DNA of 64,000 bases, taken from NCBI GenBank assembly GCA_903919715.1, contig CAIXJC010000010.1, forward strand, positions 1 to 64,000. The letters are read 5' to 3'. Positions 49,459-58,856 of this stretch are shown in pieces; the stretch's first letter is position 1, and each line of letters opens with the position of its first letter. This stretch comes from an uncultured bacterium. GTDB taxonomy: Bacteria; Planctomycetota; Phycisphaerae; Phycisphaerales; SM1A02. Position numbers and translations under genes: made by a program. Under the pieces are notes generated by a model that saw nothing but the letters and a program-made list of their open reading frames with translations, did not search any database and was not told the DNA's origin.

Positions 49459-50529
49459 ATGCCTCTGTTGAGAAACTTCCTCTTCATCTTGTCCATCGCG
49501 ATCGCAGTAACTGCGCTGCAATCTGCCGCTGGGGCCGAAGTCGTTTCGCCAGCGGTGGTGTGCGCTCCGTCGAGCGGCAATATCAATGGTGGCGATCTGA
49601 GCATTTTCAGCCCGGCAAGCCCTCCAGCGCATGAAATCCGAGAGATTGCGTGGCTTGTCCTTGGAATTTGTGCAGTCATTTTCGTGGTCGTTGAAGGCGT
49701 CTTGATCTGGTCGATCATTCGATTCCGCAAGAAGGCGCGCGATGCTGGCGAACCCCTTCAAGTTTTCGGCAGCAACCCCGTCGAACTCGCATGGACGGTG
49801 ATCCCGACGATCATCGTGTTCGTTCTTGCGCTTGCAACGCTGCGAACAATCCGCGAAGTGGAATTGACGGAGCCACCAGCAGGTTCACTCAACGTCGATG
49901 TGATTGGGCATCAATGGTGGTGGGAATATCGACTTCCAAATCTGCAAGGCGACGGAACGATTGTCACCGCAAATGAACTCGTCGTGCCGGTTGGACGACC
50001 AATCTGGCTGACACTTCATTCGGCGGATGTCATCCATTCTTTCTGGATTCCGCAACTGAATGGCAAGACCGACATCATCCCAAACAATGTTGGGCACACA
50101 TGGTTTCAAGCTGATCGCCAAGGAATCTTCCTTGGTCAGTGCGCTGAATATTGTGGGATGCAACATGCGAATATGTTGCTGCGCGTGACCGCAGTTGATG
50201 ACGCTGCATTCGCTGCTTGGTGCACGATCCAATCGAGCGCCGCCGTTTCAAATACAACTGTTGAGCAGGGGCGCAATATGTTTCTTGATCTGGCTTGTAT
50301 GAATTGTCATGCGATCGACGGAACTTCCAACGGATCGTTCGGACCCAATCTGACGCATCTCATGAGCCGAACGACGATCGGGGCGGGAGTTGCACCACTC
50401 AACGCGGAAACGCTGCGGGCGTGGGTCGACAATCCACAGAACCTCAAGGATGGCTGCAATATGCCAAGTCTCGAACTCGAACCAAGTCAACTTGATGCGA
50501 TCGTCGCATACCTCTTGACCCTGAAATAA
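49459..50529 (+). CDS. ctaC: Cytochrome c oxidase subunit II with C-terminal cytochrome c (caa3 type)
   Basis: The 356-residue subunit has a signal peptide (about 1-24), two transmembrane helices (about 60-85 and 105-130), then the cupredoxin domain: VIGHQWWWEYRLP, SADVIHSFWIPQLN and the CuA site CAEYCGMQHANM. The C-terminus adds a cytochrome c domain (ACMNCHAIDGTSNGSFGPNL, a Met ligand in NMPSLELEP). It accepts electrons for the caa3-type oxidase. ATG 49459 gives the signal peptide; the first gene of a nine-gene operon. Confidence 0.95.
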   Translation: MPLLRNFLFILSIAIAVTALQSAAGAEVVSPAVVCAPSSGNINGGDLSIFSPASPPAHEIREIAWLVLGICAVIFVVVEGVLIWSIIRFRKKARDAGEPLQVFGSNPVELAWTVIPTIIVFVLALATLRTIREVELTEPPAGSLNVDVIGHQWWWEYRLPNLQGDGTIVTANELVVPVGRPIWLTLHSADVIHSFWIPQLNGKTDIIPNNVGHTWFQADRQGIFLGQCAEYCGMQHANMLLRVTAVDDAAFAAWCTIQSSAAVSNTTVEQGRNMFLDLACMNCHAIDGTSNGSFGPNLTHLMSRTTIGAGVAPLNAETLRAWVDNPQNLKDGCNMPSLELEPSQLDAIVAYLLTLK

Positions 50530-50534
50530 ATCAC

Positions 50535-52217
50535 ATGACGACTGCATCACATCCTCACTCCATTCCTGATGAAGTGCGACTTACATTCGGCGCTCGTCTT
50601 CATTCTTGGGCTGTCTCCGTTGATCACAAGCGACTCGGAATGATGTATGTCGGTTTCGGTCTGTTCTTCTTCGTGATTGGAGGAATCGAAGCAGCGCTGA
50701 TGCGAATGCAACTTGCGCAAGCGGCGGGCAAGATCATTGATCCCGCAACATTCAATCAACTTTTCACGATGCACGGCACCACGATGGTCTTTCTTGTGGG
50801 AATGCCGATTCTGCTTGGAATTGGAAATTATCTGATCCCGTTGATGGTTGGTGCGAGAGACATGGCGTTTCCTCGTCTCAACGCATTTGGGCTCTGGCTC
50901 TTCGTCTTTGGAGCATGCCTTCTGTACTACTCATATGTTGGCGCACAAGGGCTGTACGGAACATCGGCTGCGCCAGATGTCGGATGGTTTGCATATGCGC
51001 CCCTGACATCGAAAACATTTTCTCCAGGGAACTCAACGGACTATTGGATCTTGGGAATCTTGGTCAGCGGTTTAGGAAGCATCACAACTGCAATCAATAT
51101 CGTTGCAACGATCTTGGTCATGCGCTGCCCTGGAATGACGCTCATGCGGATGCCGCTTCTCTGCTGGATGATGTTGGTGACGGGCATCCTTGTGATCATT
51201 GCGATACCAGTGCTCACTGGCGCCCAAGCGATGCTGATCTTGGACCGATTTCTCGGCGCACACTTTTTCGACACCCAAAACGGCGGTTCGGCAGTGCTTT
51301 GGCAACATCTCTTCTGGTTCTTCGGGCATCCTGAGGTCTACATTCTCGTCCTACCAGCCTTTGGTTTTCTCAATGAAATCATCCCAGTTTTCAGCCGAAA
51401 AGTGATCTTTGGATATGCGCTGATGGTTGCTGCGACCGTGGCAATCGGCTTCATTTCTCTCAGCGTTTGGGCGCATCACATGTTCTCAATCGGGATGTCA
51501 CCCGAAGTCAATTCATTCTTCGCTGCAACGACATTTCTGATTGCGGTTCCAACGGGGATCAAGATTTTTACATGGCTTGGAACAATGGTCGGTGGAAGAA
51601 TTCACTTCGCGACCCCAATGCTCTTTGCTGCGGGATTCATTGCGATGTTCACCTTCGGCGGACTGACTGGCGTGATGCTCGCCGTCGTCCCATTCGACTG
51701 GCAATTGTCGGACAGCTATTTCGTCGTGGCGCATTTTCACTATGTGCTTTTCGGCGGAACAGTCTTTGGGATTTTCGGCGGTGTCTTCTATTGGTTTCCA
51801 AAGGCCACAGGGCGAATGCTTTCGGAACGGCTTGGAAAATGGTTCTTCTGGTTCTTGTTCTTCGGATTCAATCTGACTTTCTTACCGATGCACATTTCTG
51901 GGATTCTGGGAATGCCACGACGCATCTACATGTATCAACCAGATCGAGGGTTGGAGTTGTGGAACATGCTTTCATCAATCGGAGTTTTCTTTCAAGCGAT
52001 TGCGATCATCCTCTTTGTCTGGAACATCATCCGTTCTCTTCGCAGTGGCAAGGTGGCGGGGAATAATCCATGGAATGCATGGACACTGGAGTGGGCAACC
52101 TCGAGTCCACCACCCGAATGGAACTTCGATCAAGTTCCCACCGTTGGTTCCGCACGTCCACTCTGGGATGTCGCTAATCCGCAGGATCCAGATTCTCGGC
52201 ATGAGGAGCACCTATGA
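50535..52217 (+). CDS. ctaD: Cytochrome c oxidase subunit I
   Basis: The 560-residue protein has 12 expected transmembrane helices. TMHGTTMVFLVGMPILLGIGNYLIPLMVGARDMAFPRLN carries one of the haem a His ligands, LFWFFGHPEVYILVLPAFGF has the CuB His and cross-linked Tyr, SVWAHHMFSIGM the two further CuB ligands, and AHFHYVLFGGTVFGIFGG the haem ligands. It is the catalytic subunit reducing O2 to water. The start follows ctaC by five bases; ctaE overlaps its stop. Confidence 0.97.
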   Translation: MTTASHPHSIPDEVRLTFGARLHSWAVSVDHKRLGMMYVGFGLFFFVIGGIEAALMRMQLAQAAGKIIDPATFNQLFTMHGTTMVFLVGMPILLGIGNYLIPLMVGARDMAFPRLNAFGLWLFVFGACLLYYSYVGAQGLYGTSAAPDVGWFAYAPLTSKTFSPGNSTDYWILGILVSGLGSITTAINIVATILVMRCPGMTLMRMPLLCWMMLVTGILVIIAIPVLTGAQAMLILDRFLGAHFFDTQNGGSAVLWQHLFWFFGHPEVYILVLPAFGFLNEIIPVFSRKVIFGYALMVAATVAIGFISLSVWAHHMFSIGMSPEVNSFFAATTFLIAVPTGIKIFTWLGTMVGGRIHFATPMLFAAGFIAMFTFGGLTGVMLAVVPFDWQLSDSYFVVAHFHYVLFGGTVFGIFGGVFYWFPKATGRMLSERLGKWFFWFLFFGFNLTFLPMHISGILGMPRRIYMYQPDRGLELWNMLSSIGVFFQAIAIILFVWNIIRSLRSGKVAGNNPWNAWTLEWATSSPPPEWNFDQVPTVGSARPLWDVANPQDPDSRHEEHL

Positions 52218-52810
52218 GCGTTGCTGTATCAAAGACATCTCAACCTGTGCAGTGGCAACCTTCGCGTGGCAAGGTTGGAATGATCTGTTTGATTGCAGCA
52301 GAAAGTTGCATCTTCCTGACTTTCGTTGTGGCGTATCTGTTCTACATCGGTAAGAGCGCAACGGGCCCTCAGCCTAAAGACGTGATCGAGATGCCGCTTG
52401 TGATCGTGAATTCGATTGCACTCATTTCGAGCTCATTCACCGTGGTCTTCGCCGTGAAAGCACTCGAACGACAGAAAAAAGGTCTCTTTCTCGTCTGGCT
52501 GGCCTTGACGATTGTGCTGGGGCTTTGGTTCGTCGGTGGAACAGCGTCCGAGTGGAAAGGGATGATGGAACAGCATGGTCTTTACATCGGGACCAATCTC
52601 TTTGGCACAACTTATTATGCACTCGTCGGTCTGCATCTCCTTCATGTGGTTGTGGGGCTGACGATGCTGAGCATTGTGTTGATACTGGGAACGCTTGGGT
52701 GCGTTCGCTGCCGCCACGCGCACGCGTTTGACATGTTGAGTTGGTATTGGCATTTCGTCGATGCGGTATGGATCGTCGTTTTCACAACGGTCTACGTGAT
52801 TGGACGTTGA
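52214..52810 (+). CDS. ctaE: Cytochrome c oxidase subunit III
   Basis: The 198-residue protein has five hydrophobic segments, with WQPSRGKVGMICLIAAESCIFLTFVVAYLFY, a conserved HGLYIGTNLFGTTYYALVGLHLLHVVVGLTML and WYWHFVDAVWIVVFTTVYVIGR at the C-terminus, all typical of short (five-helix) subunit III. It starts at ATG 52214, overlapping ctaD. Confidence 0.95.
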   Translation: MSVAVSKTSQPVQWQPSRGKVGMICLIAAESCIFLTFVVAYLFYIGKSATGPQPKDVIEMPLVIVNSIALISSSFTVVFAVKALERQKKGLFLVWLALTIVLGLWFVGGTASEWKGMMEQHGLYIGTNLFGTTYYALVGLHLLHVVVGLTMLSIVLILGTLGCVRCRHAHAFDMLSWYWHFVDAVWIVVFTTVYVIGR

Positions 52811-52830
52811 TTGAGAAACAAGGCGCACAC

Positions 52831-53673
52831 ATGAAGCAGAACGAAGACAAACATCTCGCAACCGCCGCACAAGACGGACGAATTGAAACTCCATATAACC
52901 GCGCGATTCCAGAGCCGACTTCGGGTCCGATCGTGACGGCTTTGGGCGTGGCACTTCTTGCGGCAGGACTCGTCACGGATTACTGGGTCTTGGCTGTCGG
53001 TGCGATACTGGCCGTCTTTGGAATGGTCGTCTGGTTTAAAGACATCTTTCCGCAAGAGTGTCTCGAACCGATCCCTGCTGATCTCTTGGCCAAAGCAGGA
53101 CCGGATTACGCAGTCGAGGGCGAAGGCCCTAAAGTCGAAAGACCACTATTCCCTGCAGAAGTTCATCCATATCGCTCAGGGGTTGTGGGAGGGCTCGTGG
53201 GCGGTGTTGCGATGGCGATCGTGGCGTGCATGTGGGGAATCGTCAAACATGGCAGCGTCTGGTTACCGATCAACCTTCTCACTGGCGCTGTCATTCCAGA
53301 AGTGGGAACGGCAGATCTTGCAACACTCGAAGTGTTGCATCCTGGATGGTTTGCAATCGCAATTGGAATTCATCTTGCGATGTCTGTTGCCGTTGGATCG
53401 CTGTACACCACAGCACTGCCGATGATGCCGCGTCGCCCCATTTTCGCAGGTGGAGTGCTCGTGCCAATCATTGTCACAGGTTTAGTCTGGGCGACACTTG
53501 GCGTCGTCAATCCAGCACTCGAAAAATACATTTCGTGGCCGTGGTTCATTGGAAGTCAATTGGCATTTGGAGTCGCCTGCGGTTGGTGGGTCAGCCGAGG
53601 AGAGATGGTCTCGACGATGACCAACAAAACACTTGCACAGCGATTGCGAATTGAACGAGGAGGCGACGAATGA
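52831..53673 (+). CDS. Multispan membrane protein of the oxidase operon, function unknown
   Basis: The 280-residue protein has about five to six hydrophobic segments. An N-terminal piece (GVALLAAGLVTDYWVLAVGAILAVFGMVVWFKDIFPQE) resembles the subunit IV accessory of caa3 oxidases. The rest (VVGGLVGGVAMAIVACMWGIVKHGSVWLPINLL, GGVLVPIIVTGLVWATLGVVNP) resembles unnamed planctomycete proteins at this position. Its place between ctaE and the cytochrome c gene makes a structural or assembly role in the oxidase likely. ATG 52831 is used. Confidence 0.72.
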   Translation: MKQNEDKHLATAAQDGRIETPYNRAIPEPTSGPIVTALGVALLAAGLVTDYWVLAVGAILAVFGMVVWFKDIFPQECLEPIPADLLAKAGPDYAVEGEGPKVERPLFPAEVHPYRSGVVGGLVGGVAMAIVACMWGIVKHGSVWLPINLLTGAVIPEVGTADLATLEVLHPGWFAIAIGIHLAMSVAVGSLYTTALPMMPRRPIFAGGVLVPIIVTGLVWATLGVVNPALEKYISWPWFIGSQLAFGVACGWWVSRGEMVSTMTNKTLAQRLRIERGGDE

Positions 53674-54449
53674 TGTCCCCACAAACATACCGCTTGCTTG
53701 CGTGCGTTCTTGTTTTTTCAGCCATCGTGTTTGCCTTTGTTGGCTGTGACCGCTTGCACGGGAAACCAACCGAAGCTGCTCCAACTGTGATTGGATCGCC
53801 ATCGTGGACACAGTCGACCTTCAATACAAGTTGCCTCGGTTGCCATTCGAAAGGTGCCGAGGGTGCAGCAATACCGCTTATGAACGCTGGTTATTGGAAA
53901 GTTGCAACTGATGCGCACGTGATCCAAGTTCTCTCGCACGGGCAGGGAGTCTCGATGCCGAACTATTTGGATTCCGATGGCGGCCCGCTGACCTCCGATG
54001 AAATCGCAGCGTTGGTCAAAGGAATGAGATCGATGTGGGGAGCTGGATCACTTGGAGGGCAGGGAGCGCAGGGAGGGCATGCGGGACAGGGCGATATCTC
54101 AGCAACTGTGGTTGCTGGCGACGCTGCGTCTGGTGCGAAAGTATTTGCGACCGCATGCGCTTCATGTCACGGAACTGGCGGTTCTGCAGGAAGCGTGACT
54201 GATCCGATGTATCTGCGGCTCATCTCTGACCAAGGATTGTGGAGCGCCGTCGTCTACGGCCGAACCGAACTCGGAAGCCCCGCGTGGAATCAACCCATGC
54301 CGAATCATCCAACAGGATTGACGACGACTGAGGTTGCTGATGTCGTCAGTTGGATTGCGCAGGCGAGACCAGTTTCCAAAGCGCAAGGTCAAGCAAAGGT
54401 TCAAACGAAAAGCCAACCGAAAAACCAGAATGCGAGCGATACGAAATGA
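53670..54449 (+). CDS. Diheme cytochrome c lipoprotein
   Basis: The 259-residue product has a lipoprotein signal (YRLLACVLVFSAIVFAFVGC, lipobox FVGC) and two haem-c sites: FNTSCLGCHSKGAEGAAIPLM (first) and TACASCHGTGGSAGS (second). Met ligands could be in MNAGYW/MPNYL and QPMPNH. It is an electron carrier between the bc-type complex and the oxidase. ATG 53670 overlaps the previous gene; the Rieske gene overlaps it by four bases. Confidence 0.92.
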   Translation: MMSPQTYRLLACVLVFSAIVFAFVGCDRLHGKPTEAAPTVIGSPSWTQSTFNTSCLGCHSKGAEGAAIPLMNAGYWKVATDAHVIQVLSHGQGVSMPNYLDSDGGPLTSDEIAALVKGMRSMWGAGSLGGQGAQGGHAGQGDISATVVAGDAASGAKVFATACASCHGTGGSAGSVTDPMYLRLISDQGLWSAVVYGRTELGSPAWNQPMPNHPTGLTTTEVADVVSWIAQARPVSKAQGQAKVQTKSQPKNQNASDTK

Positions 54450-55027
54450 GTGACAACACAAAAGGCGAAACGAAGAAAGAAGGCTGCGTTGGATGCGGTT
54501 GTGGTGGTGGCGGAGGCGGACGTCCAGCTGCTGTGCCACAAGATGCGCGTCGCGGATTCATGTTCAAAATTGGCGCCGGATTGCTTGGGATAGGCGGAGC
54601 GCTCGCAGCTGTACCAATCGTCGGATACATCGTTGGACCAGCGCGAAGTCGCTATCGCAACCAATGGGTCGATCTGGGAGCAACCACGGCATTTCCTTCG
54701 GGCCAAACTCGTTTCGCGACATTCCTGAATCCGATTCGACAACCCACCGATGGAGATGCCGCAAAAACCGCATGTTGGGTGCGCTGCGTCGAAGCTGGAA
54801 AGTTCCAAGTCTTTGCAATCAATTGTGCTCACCTCGGATGCCCAGTTCGTTGGTTCGAGCAATCGAAATTGTTCATGTGCCCATGCCACGGCGGGGTGTA
54901 TTACCAAGATGGATCTCGTGCGGCAGGACCGCCACCGCGCGGTCTCTTTGAATACAAGTGGAAAGTCGAATCGGGAAAACTCCTCATTGATGCCGGCCGA
55001 TTGCCGGGATTGGAAGAGTCGGTATGA
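54446..55027 (+). CDS. petA: Rieske iron-sulfur protein
   Basis: The 193-residue protein has an odd N-terminus rich in Gly and Cys (CVGCGCGGGGGG, about residues 13-27), one transmembrane helix (about 38-62), and the [2Fe-2S] site in two boxes: CAHLGC and CPCHGG, each with Cys-X-His. It passes electrons in the bc-type complex. The N-terminal Cys-rich stretch is not part of the Rieske fold and may bind a metal. ATG 54446 overlaps the stop of the diheme cytochrome gene. Confidence 0.95.
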   Translation: MSDNTKGETKKEGCVGCGCGGGGGGRPAAVPQDARRGFMFKIGAGLLGIGGALAAVPIVGYIVGPARSRYRNQWVDLGATTAFPSGQTRFATFLNPIRQPTDGDAAKTACWVRCVEAGKFQVFAINCAHLGCPVRWFEQSKLFMCPCHGGVYYQDGSRAAGPPPRGLFEYKWKVESGKLLIDAGRLPGLEESV

Positions 55028-56562
55028 ACCGCGAAGTCATTCTCAAACTTCTCAAGAGTCCCGCGCAGTGGATTGAAGAACGCACGGGTGTTGTGGCGTT
55101 CAGTGCGCCACTGCTCTTTCACCATGTGCCTCGAAGTGCAAAGTGGTGGTACGTCTTTGGAAGCGCGACTCTGATGTTCTTCACAATTCAGATTGTGACT
55201 GGAATCTGCCTTGGAACGATGTATGCCCCGAGCGCATCAAATGCTTGGGAAAGCCTTCGTTTCATCGACGAAGAGATTCCATTTGGATGGATGCTGCGAG
55301 CGCTCCACGGTTGGTCGAGCAGTGCGATGGTGGTCATGATGGCGATCCACATGCTGCAAGTCTTCATGCACGGTTCGTTCAAATTCCCGCGCGAGTTGAA
55401 TTGGATCACGGGCGTGTTCTTGCTACTGACGGTGCTTGCACTGGCGTTCACGGGACAAGTCATGCGCTGGGATCAAGATGCATACTGGGGACTTGGAATC
55501 GGTGCAGCGATCGTTGACCGCGTTCCTGTCTTCGGCGATCAGATGCGTGCGCTCATGCTGGGCGGACCAATCATCGGCGGCGAAACGCTCAACCGATTCT
55601 TTGCGCTCCATGTTTTCATTCTGCCAGGTGCCGCCATCGCGTTGGTCGGACTTCACATGACGCTGATCATCAAGAACGGCATCAGCGAAATGCCGAAGCC
55701 TGGCGAGATCGTGGTGCCTTCGACATATCGAGAAGGTTTCGAAGAGCGCATGAAAAAAACTGGGGTGCCGTTCTTCCCAGACGCAGTGCAGCGCGACATG
55801 GTTTTCTGCGGAGTCTGCCTCCTTCTGCTCGTCTTCTTGGCTGCGTATTACGGCCCGTTCGGTCCAGGCGGAATGCCAGATCCAACGCTCATCAATACCA
55901 ATCCACGGCCGGACTATCCCTTCATGTGGATCTTTGGAGCAGTCAGCCTTCTTCCGCCTGCATCTGAAACAGCCATCATGTTGGTTGCACCAGTTGTTGG
56001 GATTGTCATCTTGGTGGCAGTTCCATTCCTTGCAAACTCTGGCGAACGCGCTCCGAGTCGTCGTCCTGGAATGATGCTGCTTGCAGTTGTTGTTGTGATG
56101 GCAATCGTCGCACTGACATGGGAGGGAGTAACAAGCCCATGGTCGCCAGTCATGGACGGTTGGTCGGCACTGCCAACACCGACTCAATTTGTAAAAGGTC
56201 GCACGCCACTTCAAATGCAAGGAGCAGTCGTCTTTCAGTTTGCACAATGTCGCAACTGCCATGAACTTGGTGGCTTTGGCGGCAAGCGTGGTCCTGCACT
56301 CGATGAGGTTGCAACTCGCATGTCACCTGATCAACTCATCCGTCAAGTCCAACAGGGCGGTGGCAATATGCCCGCATTCGGAAAGAATCTCAACAGTGCG
56401 CAGATGACCGCCATCGTCGATTTCCTCAGCACGCTTCACCCTGAAAACGAAGCGGATTCGGCGATTCCTGGGGCGCAGTTGCCACTGCCGATCAAGTCGC
56501 CACTGACGATGAATACGGTTTCGAGCGGAGCAGAGACGCCAGCAGGAATTCATTCGCGCTGA
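55024..56562 (+). CDS. petB: Cytochrome b (b6-type plus subunit IV-like part) fused to a C-terminal cytochrome c
   Basis: The 512-residue protein has the haem-b pairs LHGWSSSAMVVMMAIHM (13 residues between His) and LHVFILPGAAIALVGLHM (14 residues between, the b6-type spacing). Residues about 270-390 form the subunit IV-like part (LINTNPRPDYPFMWIFGAVSLLPPASE). After that comes a c-type haem domain, QCRNCHELGGFGGKRGPALDEVA and the Met ligand in NMPAFGKNL. The quinol-oxidising complex and its cytochrome c exit are thus in one polypeptide. Start overlaps the Rieske stop by four bases. Confidence 0.93.
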   Translation: MNREVILKLLKSPAQWIEERTGVVAFSAPLLFHHVPRSAKWWYVFGSATLMFFTIQIVTGICLGTMYAPSASNAWESLRFIDEEIPFGWMLRALHGWSSSAMVVMMAIHMLQVFMHGSFKFPRELNWITGVFLLLTVLALAFTGQVMRWDQDAYWGLGIGAAIVDRVPVFGDQMRALMLGGPIIGGETLNRFFALHVFILPGAAIALVGLHMTLIIKNGISEMPKPGEIVVPSTYREGFEERMKKTGVPFFPDAVQRDMVFCGVCLLLLVFLAAYYGPFGPGGMPDPTLINTNPRPDYPFMWIFGAVSLLPPASETAIMLVAPVVGIVILVAVPFLANSGERAPSRRPGMMLLAVVVVMAIVALTWEGVTSPWSPVMDGWSALPTPTQFVKGRTPLQMQGAVVFQFAQCRNCHELGGFGGKRGPALDEVATRMSPDQLIRQVQQGGGNMPAFGKNLNSAQMTAIVDFLSTLHPENEADSAIPGAQLPLPIKSPLTMNTVSSGAETPAGIHSR

Positions 56563-56612
56563 GCGCAGCCGCCGCCATTTTCAACAGTTGGAATATCGAC
56601 CCATGGCTGGTC

Positions 56613-58856
56613 GTGGGAATCGCATGCGCCTGCGCGTTGTATGCACGAGGCGTGCGAGGAATCGTCGGGCGTGTTCGCGGATTCCCTCGTTGGAGACCCA
56701 AGTGCTTTGCTGCGGGAATGGCGATTCTCTTTCTCGCTCTTGCATCGCCGATCGACTCGCTCGGTCACATGCTGTTATGGGTGCACATGGTTCAACACTG
56801 GTTGTTAATCATGATTGCTGCACCGCTGATTCTCTTAGGAGCGCCAGGCATTCCAATGCTGCGGGGACTACCAAACGTGGTTCGTCGGCAAGCACTCGGC
56901 CCATTTCTTGCCAGCCCTTTCCTGCGCAAATGTCTTGGCGTCATACTGCATCCAGTCAGCGGATGGATTGCATTCGCACTCGTCAACTGGGTCTGGCACT
57001 ATCCAACTTTTTATGGCGCTGCGCTCGAGTCAACATTCGTTCACCGATTTGAACACGCTTCGTTTCTTGCGGGCGCCATGCTGTTTTGGTGGCAGATTAT
57101 TGCGCCGTGGCCGTGGCACGCACGGTGGCCCGATGCAGCGCTCGTTGTCTATCTGCTTGCCGCCGATGTGCAAAACACGATCTTCTCTGCAATCGTGACC
57201 TTTTCCGACTCAGTGCTCTATTCAAACTATCTCGCAACCGCACCCGCACTCGGCTGGACTGCGCTTCGCGATCAGCGAACCGCTGGGGCATTCATGTGGA
57301 CCGCTGGTCAAGTCGTCATGCTGCCAGCTGCAATTTTTCTGATCTTGCGGGCACTGAAAATTGTTCGCCCCAATCGATTCGCGGCGCCTCAGCGTGACGC
57401 TCTTGCCGTGCATCACCAAAAGCGCTTTGACCTGCTTCAAGTCGCATGGATCGGCGGGTTCCTGCGCAATCGTGCAGCGAGAGAGTCGCTGAGATGGACG
57501 CTGGTGGCGGTTGCACTCGTCATTGTGGTGGATGGATTTGCAGGTCCATCTGACTCACCATCAAACCTCGCTGGGACATTGCCGTGGACTCATTGGCGCG
57601 GCGTCATCGTGATTGCACTTCTCTTTGGAGGCAATTTTCTTTGCATGTCCTGTCCATTGATGGCACCCCGAAATCTCATGCGCCGATGGTGGACTCCGCA
57701 CTTTCGTTGGCCAAGCGCCTTGCGTTCCAAGTGGTTGGCAGTTGGGCTTGTTGCGATCTGGCTGATTTCATACGAGGCCTTTGATCTTTGGTCGAGTCCA
57801 ATAGCGACCGCATTCATCATTGTCGGATACTTCACCGCAGTTCTTGTGATCGATGGCCTCTTTCGAGGTGGCAGTTTTTGCAAATGGGTCTGTCCCATTG
57901 GGCAATTTCATATGACACAAAGTCTCGTCTCACCACTTTCGGTTTCCGTCAGCAATACAGCGGTATGCGCAACATGCACGGGACGAGAGTGCATTCGCGG
58001 CTCGAATTCTGGCCACATCAAATCATCGAGTGTCGCACTGCGGATCTCGGTGCCTGGTTGCGAGTTGGAACTCTTTCAGCCCGCCAAGCGCGGCAACTTG
58101 GACTGCACATTCTGTTTGGACTGCGTCGATGCGTGCCCGCACGACAACGTTGGAATTTTAACGCAGTCACCTCGCATAGGCCTGACTGATCGGCGATGGG
58201 GATCATCGATCGGACGGATCGCCTCTCGGATCGATATCGCCGCATTGCTCGTGCTCTTGGCATTCGGCGCCTTCGCTAATGCAGCAGGGATGACCGTGCC
58301 GTGGCTTGATTTTGTCGATGGCGTAACGCAGTCACTTGGTCTCACGTCGACTGTTCCCGTCGAAGCGGGAATGACGACGGTGGCGATCGTGATCGTGCCA
58401 TTGATTCTGATGTCAGCCTCTGCACTTATCTCGTCACAAATCGCAAAGCGGCCATGGCGCGAAGAGTTCTGCCGAGGTGCACACGCGCTTGTTCCCATCG
58501 GTGCATCTATGTGGTGTGTGCACTGGTTCTTTCATCTCGCAACGAGCGCTTCGACAGCAATTCCAGTCATGCAGCGAGCCCTCAATGACCTTGGATTCGC
58601 ATGGTTCGGCGAACCACAGTGGGCGGCTTCATGTTGCGGTTCCGTTCCAACGTGGTTGATACCGATTGAACTTCTCTTGCTGCAGTTGGGGTTGGTCGTC
58701 TCGGGTTGGATGGTCTGGCGCGGAAATGCGCAGCGAATAGGGGGGCGATCAATCGTGACAGCGCTTCCGTGGTGGATTCTGGCACTGACCTTATGGCTCG
58801 TTGGCGTTTGGATCGTCTTTCAACCAATGCAAATGCGTGGGACATCAACGCTATGA
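56613..58856 (+). CDS. Fusion of a CtaG (Caa3-assembly) domain with a CcoG/NapH-like polyferredoxin
   Basis: The 747-residue product joins two systems. Residues 1-260 resemble caa3_CtaG (copper delivery to the oxidase): LWVHMVQHWLLIMIAAPLILLGAPGIPML and FEHASFLAGAMLFWWQIIAPWPW. Residues about 300-600 have about six transmembrane helices and FCKWVCPIGQFH, then CTFCLDCVDACPHDNVG, a [4Fe-4S] ferredoxin site of the NapH/CcoG kind. GTG 56613 is the first usual start, but SWNIDPWLVVGIA upstream is in frame and typical of CtaG N-termini. CTG 56559, which overlaps the cytochrome b stop, may be the true start. Confidence 0.85.
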   Translation: MGIACACALYARGVRGIVGRVRGFPRWRPKCFAAGMAILFLALASPIDSLGHMLLWVHMVQHWLLIMIAAPLILLGAPGIPMLRGLPNVVRRQALGPFLASPFLRKCLGVILHPVSGWIAFALVNWVWHYPTFYGAALESTFVHRFEHASFLAGAMLFWWQIIAPWPWHARWPDAALVVYLLAADVQNTIFSAIVTFSDSVLYSNYLATAPALGWTALRDQRTAGAFMWTAGQVVMLPAAIFLILRALKIVRPNRFAAPQRDALAVHHQKRFDLLQVAWIGGFLRNRAARESLRWTLVAVALVIVVDGFAGPSDSPSNLAGTLPWTHWRGVIVIALLFGGNFLCMSCPLMAPRNLMRRWWTPHFRWPSALRSKWLAVGLVAIWLISYEAFDLWSSPIATAFIIVGYFTAVLVIDGLFRGGSFCKWVCPIGQFHMTQSLVSPLSVSVSNTAVCATCTGRECIRGSNSGHIKSSSVALRISVPGCELELFQPAKRGNLDCTFCLDCVDACPHDNVGILTQSPRIGLTDRRWGSSIGRIASRIDIAALLVLLAFGAFANAAGMTVPWLDFVDGVTQSLGLTSTVPVEAGMTTVAIVIVPLILMSASALISSQIAKRPWREEFCRGAHALVPIGASMWCVHWFFHLATSASTAIPVMQRALNDLGFAWFGEPQWAASCCGSVPTWLIPIELLLLQLGLVVSGWMVWRGNAQRIGGRSIVTALPWWILALTLWLVGVWIVFQPMQMRGTSTL

